Positions 8,815 to 16,479 of a stretch of DNA of 64,000 nucleotides are shown piece by piece. The notes beneath the pieces are model-generated. The model saw only the letters and a list, made by a program, of their open reading frames with translations. It ran no database searches and had not been told where the DNA came from. Each line of letters starts with the position of its first letter. The first letter of the stretch is position 1. The position numbers were made by a program, and so were the translations under genes. The stretch spans positions 1 to 64,000 of the forward strand of contig JAQVCV010000007.1 in assembly GCA_028689615.1 (NCBI GenBank), given 5' to 3'. The stretch is from Bacteroidales bacterium. Lineage in GTDB: Bacteria > Bacteroidota > Bacteroidia > Bacteroidales > TTA-H9.

Positions 8815-8966
8815 TTGTTCAGAACAATTAAAGCCACAAGTGCCAGGATAAGGAATGCGGCAAAATAAATCCAATACGTGCTTTCTTTCGACTTGTCTGC
8901 TTTCTGTTCCTGACGCATATTTCTGCGTAGCGCCGGATTTGATGAGTGTCTGCGTGTGTCTGGCAT
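8811..8966 (-). CDS. Small single-pass membrane protein, unknown function
   Basis: A 51-aa frame that starts at the ATG at 8966 (MPDTRRHSSNPALRR). It has a polar, basic N-terminal half (RRNMRQEQKADKSKES) and one C-terminal hydrophobic helix (YWIYFAAFLILALVALIVLNN). Such short basic-plus-TM proteins are common in Bacteroidota and have no known function. The frame remains open to 9074 but the upstream 36 codons read like non-coding sequence. It is convergent with the U32 gene and overlaps its stop. The clean basic/TM partition supports a real gene, but no homology can be confirmed from sequence alone. Confidence 0.55.
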   Translation of the reverse strand: MPDTRRHSSNPALRRNMRQEQKADKSKESTYWIYFAAFLILALVALIVLNN

Positions 8967-9310
8967 AGTGTATTCAGGTTTGGTTGGTCCAAAAATCAGT
9001 GCAATATACAACTTATTAAACGCCATTGTCAAGCATTTGTTGGTCAGAATAGTAATATTCTTCATGCCAGCCAATGGTAAAAGTTAAGACCTGTGTTTTG
9101 TTCAAAAGGTTGCCTCTTTCTTTCAAGGTGTTAATAAAATTGTTGAAAACTTTTCCTTGAGTGAGTGATCAGCGGAGTATTTGGTTTGTATTGTTTTGTT
9201 ATTCAGTGTTATGTGTTTTTTGTGCCCGTTGATGCTGAATGGTGTGCTGAGTTGTTTGTTGAAAAAAATGCAACCTAGTTTCGTACCTTTGCTGCTAAAT
9301 TCGAAATATT
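8967..9310. other. Intergenic region between small membrane protein and lysS
   Basis: About 340 bp without a convincing gene. It should hold the promoter of the minus-strand small protein (not recognised) and holds the lysS promoter at 9259-9291. The middle is T/G-rich (many TTTG/TTGTT runs) without a clear stem-loop, riboswitch or tRNA. Confidence 0.6.
9259..9291 (+). promoter_or_regulatory. lysS promoter (TTG, 22 bp, TACCTTTG)
   Basis: TTG at 9259-9261 and TACCTTTG at 9284-9291 match the Bacteroidota -33/-7 consensus. The expected leader before the ATG at 9311 is about 14 nt. Confidence 0.6.
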
Positions 9311-11029
9311 ATGCAGTTAAGCGAACAAGAACTTATCCGTAGAGCCACCTTGCAGGAGTTGCTGCAACAGGGTATTGAGCCTTATCCTGCTGAGTCCTTT
9401 GATGTGAATGCCAAAGCCGCAGAAATCCTCACCAACTTCCCCAATAACAATGCGCTTTATCAGGAAGTTAGCATTGCAGGGCGTATCATGGGGCGCCGAA
9501 TCATGGGGGCAGCATCGTTTGTAGAGTTGCTCGATTCAACCGGGCGCATTCAGCTGTATGTAAAACGTGACGACCTATGCCCCGGCGACGATAAATCGTT
9601 CTACAACACTGTTTTCAAAAGGCTTCTCGACATTGGCGATTTTATCGGGGTGAAGGGTTATGTTTTTGTAACTCAAATGGGAGAAATCTCTATTCATGTC
9701 AAAGAGCTTCGTTTGTTGTCGAAGTCGTTGAAACCCCTTCCAATAGTTAAGGAAAAGGAGGATAAAGTTTTTGACGCTTTTACTGATCCTGAGGCCCGTT
9801 ACCGTCAACGGTATGTCGATTTGGTTGTAAATCCCGAAGTGCGCGACATTTTCATCAAGCGCACCAAATTGGTTAGCTCAATGCGTGAATTTCTCAACAA
9901 CAAGGGTTACCTTGAGGTTGAAACTCCCATTCTGCAGCCTCTTTATGGCGGAGCGGCAGCTCGTCCGTTCAAAACCCACCACAACAGTCTCGACATGACT
10001 CTCTACCTGCGTATTGCCAACGAATTGTACCTCAAAAGGCTCATCGTGGGTGGCTTCGATGGGGTGTATGAGTTTTCGAAGGATTTTAGAAACGAAGGGA
10101 TGGATCGTTTTCATAACCCCGAGTTCACACAAATGGAACTCTATGTTGCTTACAAAGATTACGAGTGGATGATGAATCTTGTTGAGGAGATGGTTGAAAA
10201 AATGGCTCTCGATATTCATGGTTCAACTCAGGTAACCGTTGGAGAGAATACTATTGATTTCAAACGTCCCTGGAAAAGGTTTACTATGTTCGAAGCCATA
10301 CAACATTTTACAGGGATCGATATTTCGACCATGAACGAACCGCAGCTGCGTGAAACTGCTCGTTCGCTTGGTGTTGAACTCGACGAAACTATGGCCAAAG
10401 GGAAGATTATCGACGAGATTTTTGGAGAGAAATGTGAGCCCTTCCTTATTCAACCTACATTTATTACCGATTACCCCGTGGAGATGTCGCCATTGGCCAA
10501 AAAGCACAGATCGAAACCCGGATTGGTTGAGCGTTTTGAGGCTGTTTGCAATGGAAAAGAGATTTGCAATTCGTTTAGCGAATTGAACGACCCCATCGAT
10601 CAGCGCCAACGATTTGAAAGTCAGTTGGAACTGGGCAAACGAGGCGATTCCGAATCCATGGTTCTTGACGAAGATTTCCTGAGAGCGCTGGAATATGGAA
10701 TGCCTCCCACAGCTGGTTTGGGGATTGGGATAGATCGAATGGCGATGATTATGACCAATTCGCACTCAATTCAGGAGGTTCTGTTCTTTCCTCAGATGAA
10801 GCCGGAGAAAAAGGCCGTAGTAAGTACTGATGCCGATTTTGCTGCTTTGGGAATTGCCGAAGCCTGGATTCCAGTGATCAGGCAGGCTGGCTATCAAACT
10901 GTTGATGCTTTAATGAAGCTTAGTGCCGGAGCGCTGTTTAACCAACTTGGTGGCTTACGCAAGAAAAATAAACTTGATATCACCATGCCTTCGCTCGAGG
11001 AGGTGAAGGGTTGGTTGAGTCAGCAGTAA
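9311..11029 (+). CDS. lysS: Lysyl-tRNA synthetase, class II
   Basis: A 572-aa enzyme that charges tRNA-Lys. Residues ~55-150 form an OB-fold anticodon-binding domain ([21 protein letters not shown]). The class II core follows, with motif 2 in [23 protein letters not shown] and motif 3 in [14 protein letters not shown]. Beyond the usual ~500 residues there is a ~70-aa C-terminal extension (from [13 protein letters not shown] to KGWLSQQ) that looks helical, with an HhH-like [20 protein letters not shown]. Bacteroidota LysS commonly carries such a tail. The gene is monocistronic, with its own promoter and a strong terminator at 11046. Confidence 0.97.
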   Translation: MQLSEQELIRRATLQELLQQGIEPYPAESFDVNAKAAEILTNFPNNNALYQEVSIAGRIMGRRIMGAASFVELLDSTGRIQLYVKRDDLCPGDDKSFYNTVFKRLLDIGDFIGVKGYVFVTQMGEISIHVKELRLLSKSLKPLPIVKEKEDKVFDAFTDPEARYRQRYVDLVVNPEVRDIFIKRTKLVSSMREFLNNKGYLEVETPILQPLYGGAAARPFKTHHNSLDMTLYLRIANELYLKRLIVGGFDGVYEFSKDFRNEGMDRFHNPEFTQMELYVAYKDYEWMMNLVEEMVEKMALDIHGSTQVTVGENTIDFKRPWKRFTMFEAIQHFTGIDISTMNEPQLRETARSLGVELDETMAKGKIIDEIFGEKCEPFLIQPTFITDYPVEMSPLAKKHRSKPGLVERFEAVCNGKEICNSFSELNDPIDQRQRFESQLELGKRGDSESMVLDEDFLRALEYGMPPTAGLGIGIDRMAMIMTNSHSIQEVLFFPQMKPEKKAVVSTDADFAALGIAEAWIPVIRQAGYQTVDALMKLSAGALFNQLGGLRKKNKLDITMPSLEEVKGWLSQQ

Positions 11030-11045
11030 CCCGGAGCTAAAAAAA

Positions 11046-11075
11046 ATCCCCCTGGTTTGCCAGGGGGATTTTTTT
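11046..11075. terminator. Bidirectional terminator between lysS and proline dehydrogenase
   Basis: Perfect 10-bp stem ATCCCCCTGG (11046-11055) / CCAGGGGGAT (11060-11069) with a TTTG loop, A-run before and T-run after. It therefore works for lysS (+) and for the gene ending at 11074 (-). Confidence 0.9.
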
Positions 11076-12255
11076 ATCGGTTTTTCAATTGGTTTCTCCT
11101 GCTTATTTCGCGGCTGATGAGGCTTAATTCTCGCCCTGTTTGTCCTTTCACACTGGTGTTTTCTTCAGCACGTCGGGCCAGGTAAGGGATAACGTGTTTT
11201 ACAGGGCCATAGGGCACATATTTGGCTACATTGAAACCGGCGTGAGCCAGGTTGAAACTTATGTGATCGCTCATTCCATAAAGTTGTGAAAACCAAATCC
11301 TGTGATCGTTTGGAGCAACATTGTGCTGCATCATTAAACCAACCAGATGGTTGCAGCTCTTTTCGTTATGAGTTCCGCAGAAAACCGCGATTTGTCCAAG
11401 GTTTTCAAGGCAGTAGGTAAGTGCACTGTCGAAATCGTGGTCGGTCGATTCTTTGTCGGGCTGAATGGGCGAAGGGTAGCCCAAGCTTGCAGCCCGTTCG
11501 CGTTCCTTTTCCATATAGGCGCCTCTCACAAACTTGACTCCCAAATGGTAGCCACCAGCAAGGGCCTTCTGGTGTTGCTCTTTTAAAAAGGCGAGCCGGT
11601 CGTGTCTGTACATTTGAAGGGTGTTAAAAACCAGGGCTTTTTGCTTGTTGAATCGCTGCATCATCTCTTCGGTTACCTGGTCGATAAACCATTGATACCA
11701 ACTCTCCTCTGCATCAATAAGGATGGGCTTCCCTGAGCGTGAAGCTGCTTCGCACAAAAGGGTTACTCTTCGTTTGAAGTTTTCAACATGCACTGCATCA
11801 TTGCCTTCAGGGATTTTTCCGTTGGCCATTTTGTTTAGAACGCTGTGAGGGATAAAGGCTGTTGGTTTGAATACTGAGAAAGGGACATACGGGTGTTTTG
11901 AAGCGTTTTCAACCGAATGGAGGGTTTCGGCAAGAGCAGCCTCCATTTCAGCTTCGCTTTCTTTGCCTTCCACCGAGTAATCAAGAATTGAATTGACGTT
12001 GTAGCGCGAAAGCCCGGCAATGGTTTGCTGACATTCAGCTATGTTTTCGCCACCTACAAATTGCCGGTATATGGTGGGTTTTATAAACCACGCAACCGGG
12101 AATCCTATGCGAAGCATTAAGTTGATGAATTGGTTTCCGAATTTTACCAGATGGTTGGAGCTAATTGAACGAAAAAGCAGCCGGGCCCTGCGCAGGGTGC
12201 TGTCGGTGTGCATTTGGAATGCAATGGAGGTATTGGCGAAGTCGAGGTGGGGCAT
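11074..12255 (-). CDS. Proline dehydrogenase
   Basis: A 393-aa FAD enzyme that oxidises proline to pyrroline-5-carboxylate and passes electrons to the quinone pool. The start region MPHLDFANTSIAFQMHTD matches the usual Bacteroidota PRODH beginning. Barrel motifs include ILDYSVEGKE, LIDAEESWYQ, YHLGVKFVRGAYMEKER, and the C-terminal substrate-binding YLARRAEENTSVKGQ. The frame extends upstream to a TTG at 12285, but the ATG at 12255 fits the family start. The P5C dehydrogenase needed to complete proline breakdown is not adjacent. gdhA elsewhere in the window would take the resulting glutamate. Confidence 0.94.
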   Translation of the reverse strand: MPHLDFANTSIAFQMHTDSTLRRARLLFRSISSNHLVKFGNQFINLMLRIGFPVAWFIKPTIYRQFVGGENIAECQQTIAGLSRYNVNSILDYSVEGKESEAEMEAALAETLHSVENASKHPYVPFSVFKPTAFIPHSVLNKMANGKIPEGNDAVHVENFKRRVTLLCEAASRSGKPILIDAEESWYQWFIDQVTEEMMQRFNKQKALVFNTLQMYRHDRLAFLKEQHQKALAGGYHLGVKFVRGAYMEKERERAASLGYPSPIQPDKESTDHDFDSALTYCLENLGQIAVFCGTHNEKSCNHLVGLMMQHNVAPNDHRIWFSQLYGMSDHISFNLAHAGFNVAKYVPYGPVKHVIPYLARRAEENTSVKGQTGRELSLISREISRRNQLKNR

Positions 12256-12333
12256 GGTGATCTTTTTAATTAGAATGGTGGTCAATCAAACAGGATAAAA
12301 TGGCCAGATGTTCATCAAGGGAACAGTGTTTTG

Positions 12334-13242
12334 TTAAGCGGGGGCTGATGTTTCAAACGAGGTAGTTTTTCGCCTGTTCTTGTTTTTGCAGGGGATGTTG
12401 TTGAGCCAGTTGTTAAAGAACCGTTTCGACGAAGGCGACCATTTATCGACAGGATTAGCAGGGTCAAATCCTTCAATGGTTAGGTTGGGGTCAGAGGCTT
12501 TGTCGCGATGGTACTCGAAGAGCAACCTTTCGGGAAGGTATTCAGGATGTCCCAGATGTGCCGTAAGCAGGCCGTCGGTTGATTGAATTATGAAGGTTCC
12601 TTTTTCTGAAAGGGTTGCCAGAGGAGCGATAGCTCCATGGTTGGTCTGGTTGGCTACATCGATTTCTATCAAGCTGGCAAATCTGCTTTGAGGGCAGTGA
12701 AAGGTTGGTTTGATCCCCTTCATCAAGGCATGGTTTGGAGCCACGTTATTTGATTTGAATACACCGCTGATTTTATCGCGCAGTACATGTGAGCCAATAC
12801 CCAGAAATGCGGCTACAGCAATGCCACCCCAACAAATCCCCAACAGAGGGATTTGATGTTGAATACATGCGGTGAGAAGGTTTTGTATTTCTTGATAATA
12901 GGTGATTTGATTTGCAGGCATTTGTTCAACCGGTGCTCCGGTTAGTATAACCGCAACTGGTTGGTGACTAACTATCTGATCCGTGAAATTGTAATGCCGA
13001 TTCAGATGTTCGTGGTCAGTACTTCGGTATGGGTGGTTTCTTACCCTGAAAAACAAAGGCTCTATTCTGTTTCGTGAAGTGCCTAATCGGTTGAGCAATA
13101 AGAACTCATACTCTTCGGCATGTGGCATGATGTTTACGATTGCCACCCGAAGAGCCCCTGGAGTTGCCTTGGTGGTTGTTAATACGCCTGCCTCGCGTAA
13201 GCGATTGATGTGCAGATGATCGAGTGGTAAGTATAAAGCCAT
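12334..13242 (-). CDS. metA: Homoserine O-acyltransferase, MetA family (probably acetyl-CoA-specific)
   Basis: A 302-aa class I glutamine-amidotransferase-like enzyme of methionine biosynthesis. The catalytic residues are visible: C137 in GICWGG, H232 and E234 in LGHPEYL. In the acyl-CoA specificity loop the sequence is TGAPVEQM, with E106 where Bacillus-type MetA has Glu; in that family Glu indicates acetyl-CoA and Gly (as in E. coli) succinyl-CoA. The product is therefore probably O-acetylhomoserine. The N-terminal half diverges from canonical MetA: NIMPHAEEYEF replaces NLMP(K/T)KxxTE. It may be a distinct clade. 78 bp separate it from proline dehydrogenase downstream. Confidence 0.88.
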   Translation of the reverse strand: MALYLPLDHLHINRLREAGVLTTTKATPGALRVAIVNIMPHAEEYEFLLLNRLGTSRNRIEPLFFRVRNHPYRSTDHEHLNRHYNFTDQIVSHQPVAVILTGAPVEQMPANQITYYQEIQNLLTACIQHQIPLLGICWGGIAVAAFLGIGSHVLRDKISGVFKSNNVAPNHALMKGIKPTFHCPQSRFASLIEIDVANQTNHGAIAPLATLSEKGTFIIQSTDGLLTAHLGHPEYLPERLLFEYHRDKASDPNLTIEGFDPANPVDKWSPSSKRFFNNWLNNIPCKNKNRRKTTSFETSAPA

Positions 13243-13410
13243 TCTGAACGTATTTTTTCCCGTGCAAGATACATCAATCCATCAAATTGTCGCTTTTTGA
13301 AAGTTTGATCCATTCCCTGAGTAGAATGCATTTAAACACTTTACTCTTTCAAGGGTTATATGTAATGTTTTTTTTTGACCATAAATATTTTACAATCACG
13401 GCACTTGCCG

Positions 13411-13418
13411 TATCTTTG
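13411..13418 (+). promoter_or_regulatory. -7 box (TATCTTTG) 8 bp before the acyl-CoA synthetase ATG
   Basis: TATCTTTG ends at 13418 and the ATG is at 13427, so the transcript would have only a few leader bases or none. Confidence 0.55.
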
Positions 13419-13426
13419 CCGCTTCT

Positions 13427-15220
13427 ATGATAAATGCAGATCACATTGCCCTAACTCTGCGTAACAGAGTGAAGGCCAGCCCAGACGGAAAAGCCTATGG
13501 TTTTTCTGTCGATTCAGGTAAAACCTGGCAAACCATTACCTGGACGGAAGTTCTCCGGCAGGTTGACAGCGTCGCTCTAGGTTTATTAGACAGAGAGGTG
13601 ATGCCCGATGATAAGATTGGAATTATTAGTCCAAACCGGCCTGAATGGTCTGTTGTGGATTACGCGGTACAGAGCGTCAGGGGTGTTTCGGTTCCCATGT
13701 ACACCACTTCCACCATCGAGCAAATGGCCTATATCATTCGCGAAACAGAAATGAAGATTCTTTTCGTGGGCGATAATTCGATTCTCGGTAAAGCCTGTGC
13801 TCTTTTCGACATGTGCCCTTCGTTGAAACAGGTTGTGCGGTTTGATCCTGTTGCAGGTTCGTCAACTTCAGACCGTTGTATTGGACTGGATGCTTTTCGG
13901 GTTGAAACGTCATCACCGTTGCAAAAAGAGTTGGAAAATCGGCTGAAGAATGCAGTTGTTTCCGATTTGGCCACCATCATCTATACCTCGGGCACCACAG
14001 GCGAGCCTAAAGGGGTAATGCTTGATCAGGGAAATTTGAAAGAGCTGTTCAGAATTCATGAGTTGCGGTTAAAGGTTGATGAAACCGACAGGTCACTCTC
14101 TTTTCTTCCCCTGAGCCATATTTTTGAAAGGGGCTGGGCGTATTTTATGATGTACAGGGGGGCAACCAATTATTTTCTGCAAAATCCCAGAGCTGTAATT
14201 GAAACCCTGCCTAAAGTCAAGCCAACCCTGATGTGCGCCGTTCCCCGTTTTTTCGAGAAGACTTACCAGGGCATCCAGGACGAAACCAGCCGCTGGCCCG
14301 CCATCAAAAGGGCTATCTTCAGAAGAGCCATCGCGGTTGGTGAAGAGAGGTTGACTTACGTGACCCGCAATCAACCAATTCCCTGGATTTTGTCGTTAAA
14401 ACTGGCCTTTTATCATAAGGTGGTTTATAGCAAGTTACGGAAAGTATTAGGGGGTGCCATCAGGTTTATGCCATGCGCTGGTGCCGCCGCCGCTCCTGAG
14501 TTGCTCAGGTTTTTTCATGCCGCCGGAATCGACGTCAAGTATGGTTATGGTGCTACCGAAACCACCGCAACCGTATCCTGCTTTCAGGATCTGGGCTTCG
14601 AGTTTGGAACGGTGGGTGAGGTGATGCCCGGAGTTGAGGTTAAGGTTACCGAAGAAGGGGAAATACTGGTGAAAGGGGGAACCGTTTTCAAAGGGTATTA
14701 CAACAAACCCCAGGAAACTGCCTTAGCCCTTCGCGACGGTTGGTACTACACGGGCGATGCCGGATCGGTGTTTCCTGATGGACGTCTCGTGATGACAGAG
14801 CGCCTTCGCGACATCATGAAAACTTCTGTAGGGAAATACGTCTCTCCACAACGAATCGAACTTCTACTGGCTCAGGATCCTCTGGTTGAGCAAATTGTGA
14901 CCATTGGCGATGACCGTCGTTTTGTCATGGGGCTCATTGTGCCTGTTTACGACAGGATTGATGCCCTGGCTCGTGAACTTCGTTTGCGTGAGCAACCCCG
15001 TGAAGATATGTTGAAAGATCCAAAACTGATTGAACACCTGAGCCGCCATTTTATGAAGTTGCAACAGACCTTGCAGCCTCACGAGCGGATGGTGAAATTT
15101 ACCCTTTTACCCGAACCGTTTAGCATCGAAAAAGGGGAAATGACCAGCACGCTGAAAATACGCAGAAAGGAGATCAGCCGGATTTATAAAGATTTGATCG
15201 AAGAAGTTTATTCCTCGTAA
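13427..15220 (+). CDS. Long-chain acyl-CoA synthetase (AMP-binding)
   Basis: A 597-aa ANL-superfamily adenylate-forming enzyme that activates fatty acids with ATP and CoA. The P-loop motif IIYTSGTTGEPKGVML lies near residue 190. The YGATETTATVSC motif, GWYYTGDAGSVFPDGRL and the hinge/lysine region RLRDIMKTSVGKYVSP follow in order. LSFLPLSHIFERGWAYFMMY is the typical long-chain subgroup motif. The length is normal. It is followed by a terminator at 15244, so it is probably monocistronic. The acyl chain specificity cannot be read from the sequence. It may feed membrane lipid synthesis or fatty-acid use. Confidence 0.94.
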   Translation: MINADHIALTLRNRVKASPDGKAYGFSVDSGKTWQTITWTEVLRQVDSVALGLLDREVMPDDKIGIISPNRPEWSVVDYAVQSVRGVSVPMYTTSTIEQMAYIIRETEMKILFVGDNSILGKACALFDMCPSLKQVVRFDPVAGSSTSDRCIGLDAFRVETSSPLQKELENRLKNAVVSDLATIIYTSGTTGEPKGVMLDQGNLKELFRIHELRLKVDETDRSLSFLPLSHIFERGWAYFMMYRGATNYFLQNPRAVIETLPKVKPTLMCAVPRFFEKTYQGIQDETSRWPAIKRAIFRRAIAVGEERLTYVTRNQPIPWILSLKLAFYHKVVYSKLRKVLGGAIRFMPCAGAAAAPELLRFFHAAGIDVKYGYGATETTATVSCFQDLGFEFGTVGEVMPGVEVKVTEEGEILVKGGTVFKGYYNKPQETALALRDGWYYTGDAGSVFPDGRLVMTERLRDIMKTSVGKYVSPQRIELLLAQDPLVEQIVTIGDDRRFVMGLIVPVYDRIDALARELRLREQPREDMLKDPKLIEHLSRHFMKLQQTLQPHERMVKFTLLPEPFSIEKGEMTSTLKIRRKEISRIYKDLIEEVYSS

Positions 15221-15243
15221 TTGAATCTACTGAAAATGCAAAC

Positions 15244-15274
15244 CCCGGCCATCAACAGATGCCGGGTTTTTTTT
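15244..15274 (+). terminator. Terminator after acyl-CoA synthetase
   Basis: Stem CCCGGC (15244-15249) / GCCGGG (15261-15266) with an 11-nt loop, directly followed by eight T. Confidence 0.8.
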
Positions 15275-15362
15275 GATGTTTCTAAAACCTCAGGATTCCC
15301 TTGCCACTTTTGAAAGTAAGGTGGTTGCCAGACCTTGCAACGGATGCTCTGCATAGTTTGTT

Positions 15363-15370
15363 TACCTTTG
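15363..15370 (+). promoter_or_regulatory. -7 box (TACCTTTG) for the acyltransferase gene
   Basis: TACCTTTG, 43 bp before the ATG at 15414. A TTG at 15335 is 25 bp upstream, somewhat too far for a good -33. Confidence 0.45.
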
Positions 15371-15413
15371 CCACCCAACCCGGACCCCGGGCAGTTTTCA
15401 AATAAACTCTGGT

Positions 15414-16331
15414 ATGTTGAAGTTGGCACTGAATTTTTTCTCATTCCTGATTGCAGGTTTTTTTATCCTTTTGTTTCGTATTACACCTTTCAGACTGCTC
15501 TATCTAGTCTCCGATTTTTTCGCCTTTTTTTTGCATCGTGTGGCAGGATACCGGCGAAAAGTGGTTCAGCAGAATCTTCGGGCGTGTTTCCCTGAATTGT
15601 CGGAAACCAGAAGGAAGCAGATCGAGCACGACGTTTATCGAAACCTGGTTGACATCCTCGTAGAAGGGATTAAGGGCTTTACAATGACTCGTGAGCAGTT
15701 TCTTAAACGGCACAGGGTTGTGAACCCCGAGGTAATCGGGCCATTTCTCGAAAGCGGGAAAAGTGTGATAGGTGTAACGGCTCACTACAACAACTGGGAG
15801 TGGGGAACCTGCTCGGCAAGTCTTCAGGTGCCTTGCAATGTGGTTGGATTCTATAAACCCTTAAGCAATAAGTTGCTCGACGGCGTGCTGCGCCGTTCGC
15901 GTACCCGGTGTGGTACCACTTTAGCCTCTATCAGAGAAACTTCACTCACATTCGCCCGTTTTAACGATCGTCCGACTATCTTTTTAATGGCTGCCGATCA
16001 AAATCCCGGCAAACCCGATCAGTCTGTCTGGGTCAATTTTCTTGGAAGGGAAACCGCGTTTCTGCATGGACCTGAGAAGCATTCACGTGCCAATGGTTTC
16101 TCGGTGGTTTATATTCATATTGTTCGCAAGCGAAGGGGGTGGTACGAGTTGGAATTAGAGCCTCTTGTTGACGATCCGGCTGCACTTCCTTACGGTGAAA
16201 TCACATGCAGGTATGCCGCCAGGGTTGAAGCAGCCATACGATCCAATCCATCGGGTTGGCTTTGGAGTCATAAAAGATGGAAGCACCAGAGAGATCCCCA
16301 AACACAAACCCTTTACACAAAAGGTTCTTAA
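15414..16331 (+). CDS. Lysophospholipid / lipid A acyltransferase (LpxL/HtrB family)
   Basis: A 305-aa inner-membrane acyltransferase. An N-terminal hydrophobic anchor (LALNFFSFLIAGFFILLF) is followed by the family pattern RKVVQQNLRACFPELSE. The HX4E catalytic motif is HYNNWEW, then ADQNPG, and the C-terminal WLWSHKRWK. It attaches a secondary acyl chain to lipid A or a related lipid on the cytoplasmic side of the inner membrane. Bacteroidota genomes usually have several such paralogues. It stands alone between a terminator and the next promoter. Whether the substrate is lipid A or an amino-lipid is not shown. Confidence 0.9.
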   Translation: MLKLALNFFSFLIAGFFILLFRITPFRLLYLVSDFFAFFLHRVAGYRRKVVQQNLRACFPELSETRRKQIEHDVYRNLVDILVEGIKGFTMTREQFLKRHRVVNPEVIGPFLESGKSVIGVTAHYNNWEWGTCSASLQVPCNVVGFYKPLSNKLLDGVLRRSRTRCGTTLASIRETSLTFARFNDRPTIFLMAADQNPGKPDQSVWVNFLGRETAFLHGPEKHSRANGFSVVYIHIVRKRRGWYELELEPLVDDPAALPYGEITCRYAARVEAAIRSNPSGWLWSHKRWKHQRDPQTQTLYTKGS

Positions 16332-16398
16332 AAATATCTGGTTTTCAATCTTGAGATGCCTTGCCGAATCCGTCGGTAGTGCTATTTGCTGACAGCGG

Positions 16399-16432
16399 TT
16401 GGAGCTTGTTCCGACTCCTTTTTTTACATTTG
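16399..16432 (+). promoter_or_regulatory. Promoter of the transglutaminase lipoprotein gene
   Basis: TTG at 16399-16401 and TACATTTG at 16425-16432 (23-bp spacer). It lies inside the longer possible frame and so supports the downstream ATG at 16480. Confidence 0.5.
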
Positions 16433-16479
16433 CCTCAATCAATCGTGGCACGTCAGCCACACACTTTAACCAATCGTAC

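Noticed and set aside
13243..13426. Possible SAM riboswitch upstream of metA
   Set aside because: No conserved SAM-I or SAM-II core or pairing pattern could be recognised in the metA leader.
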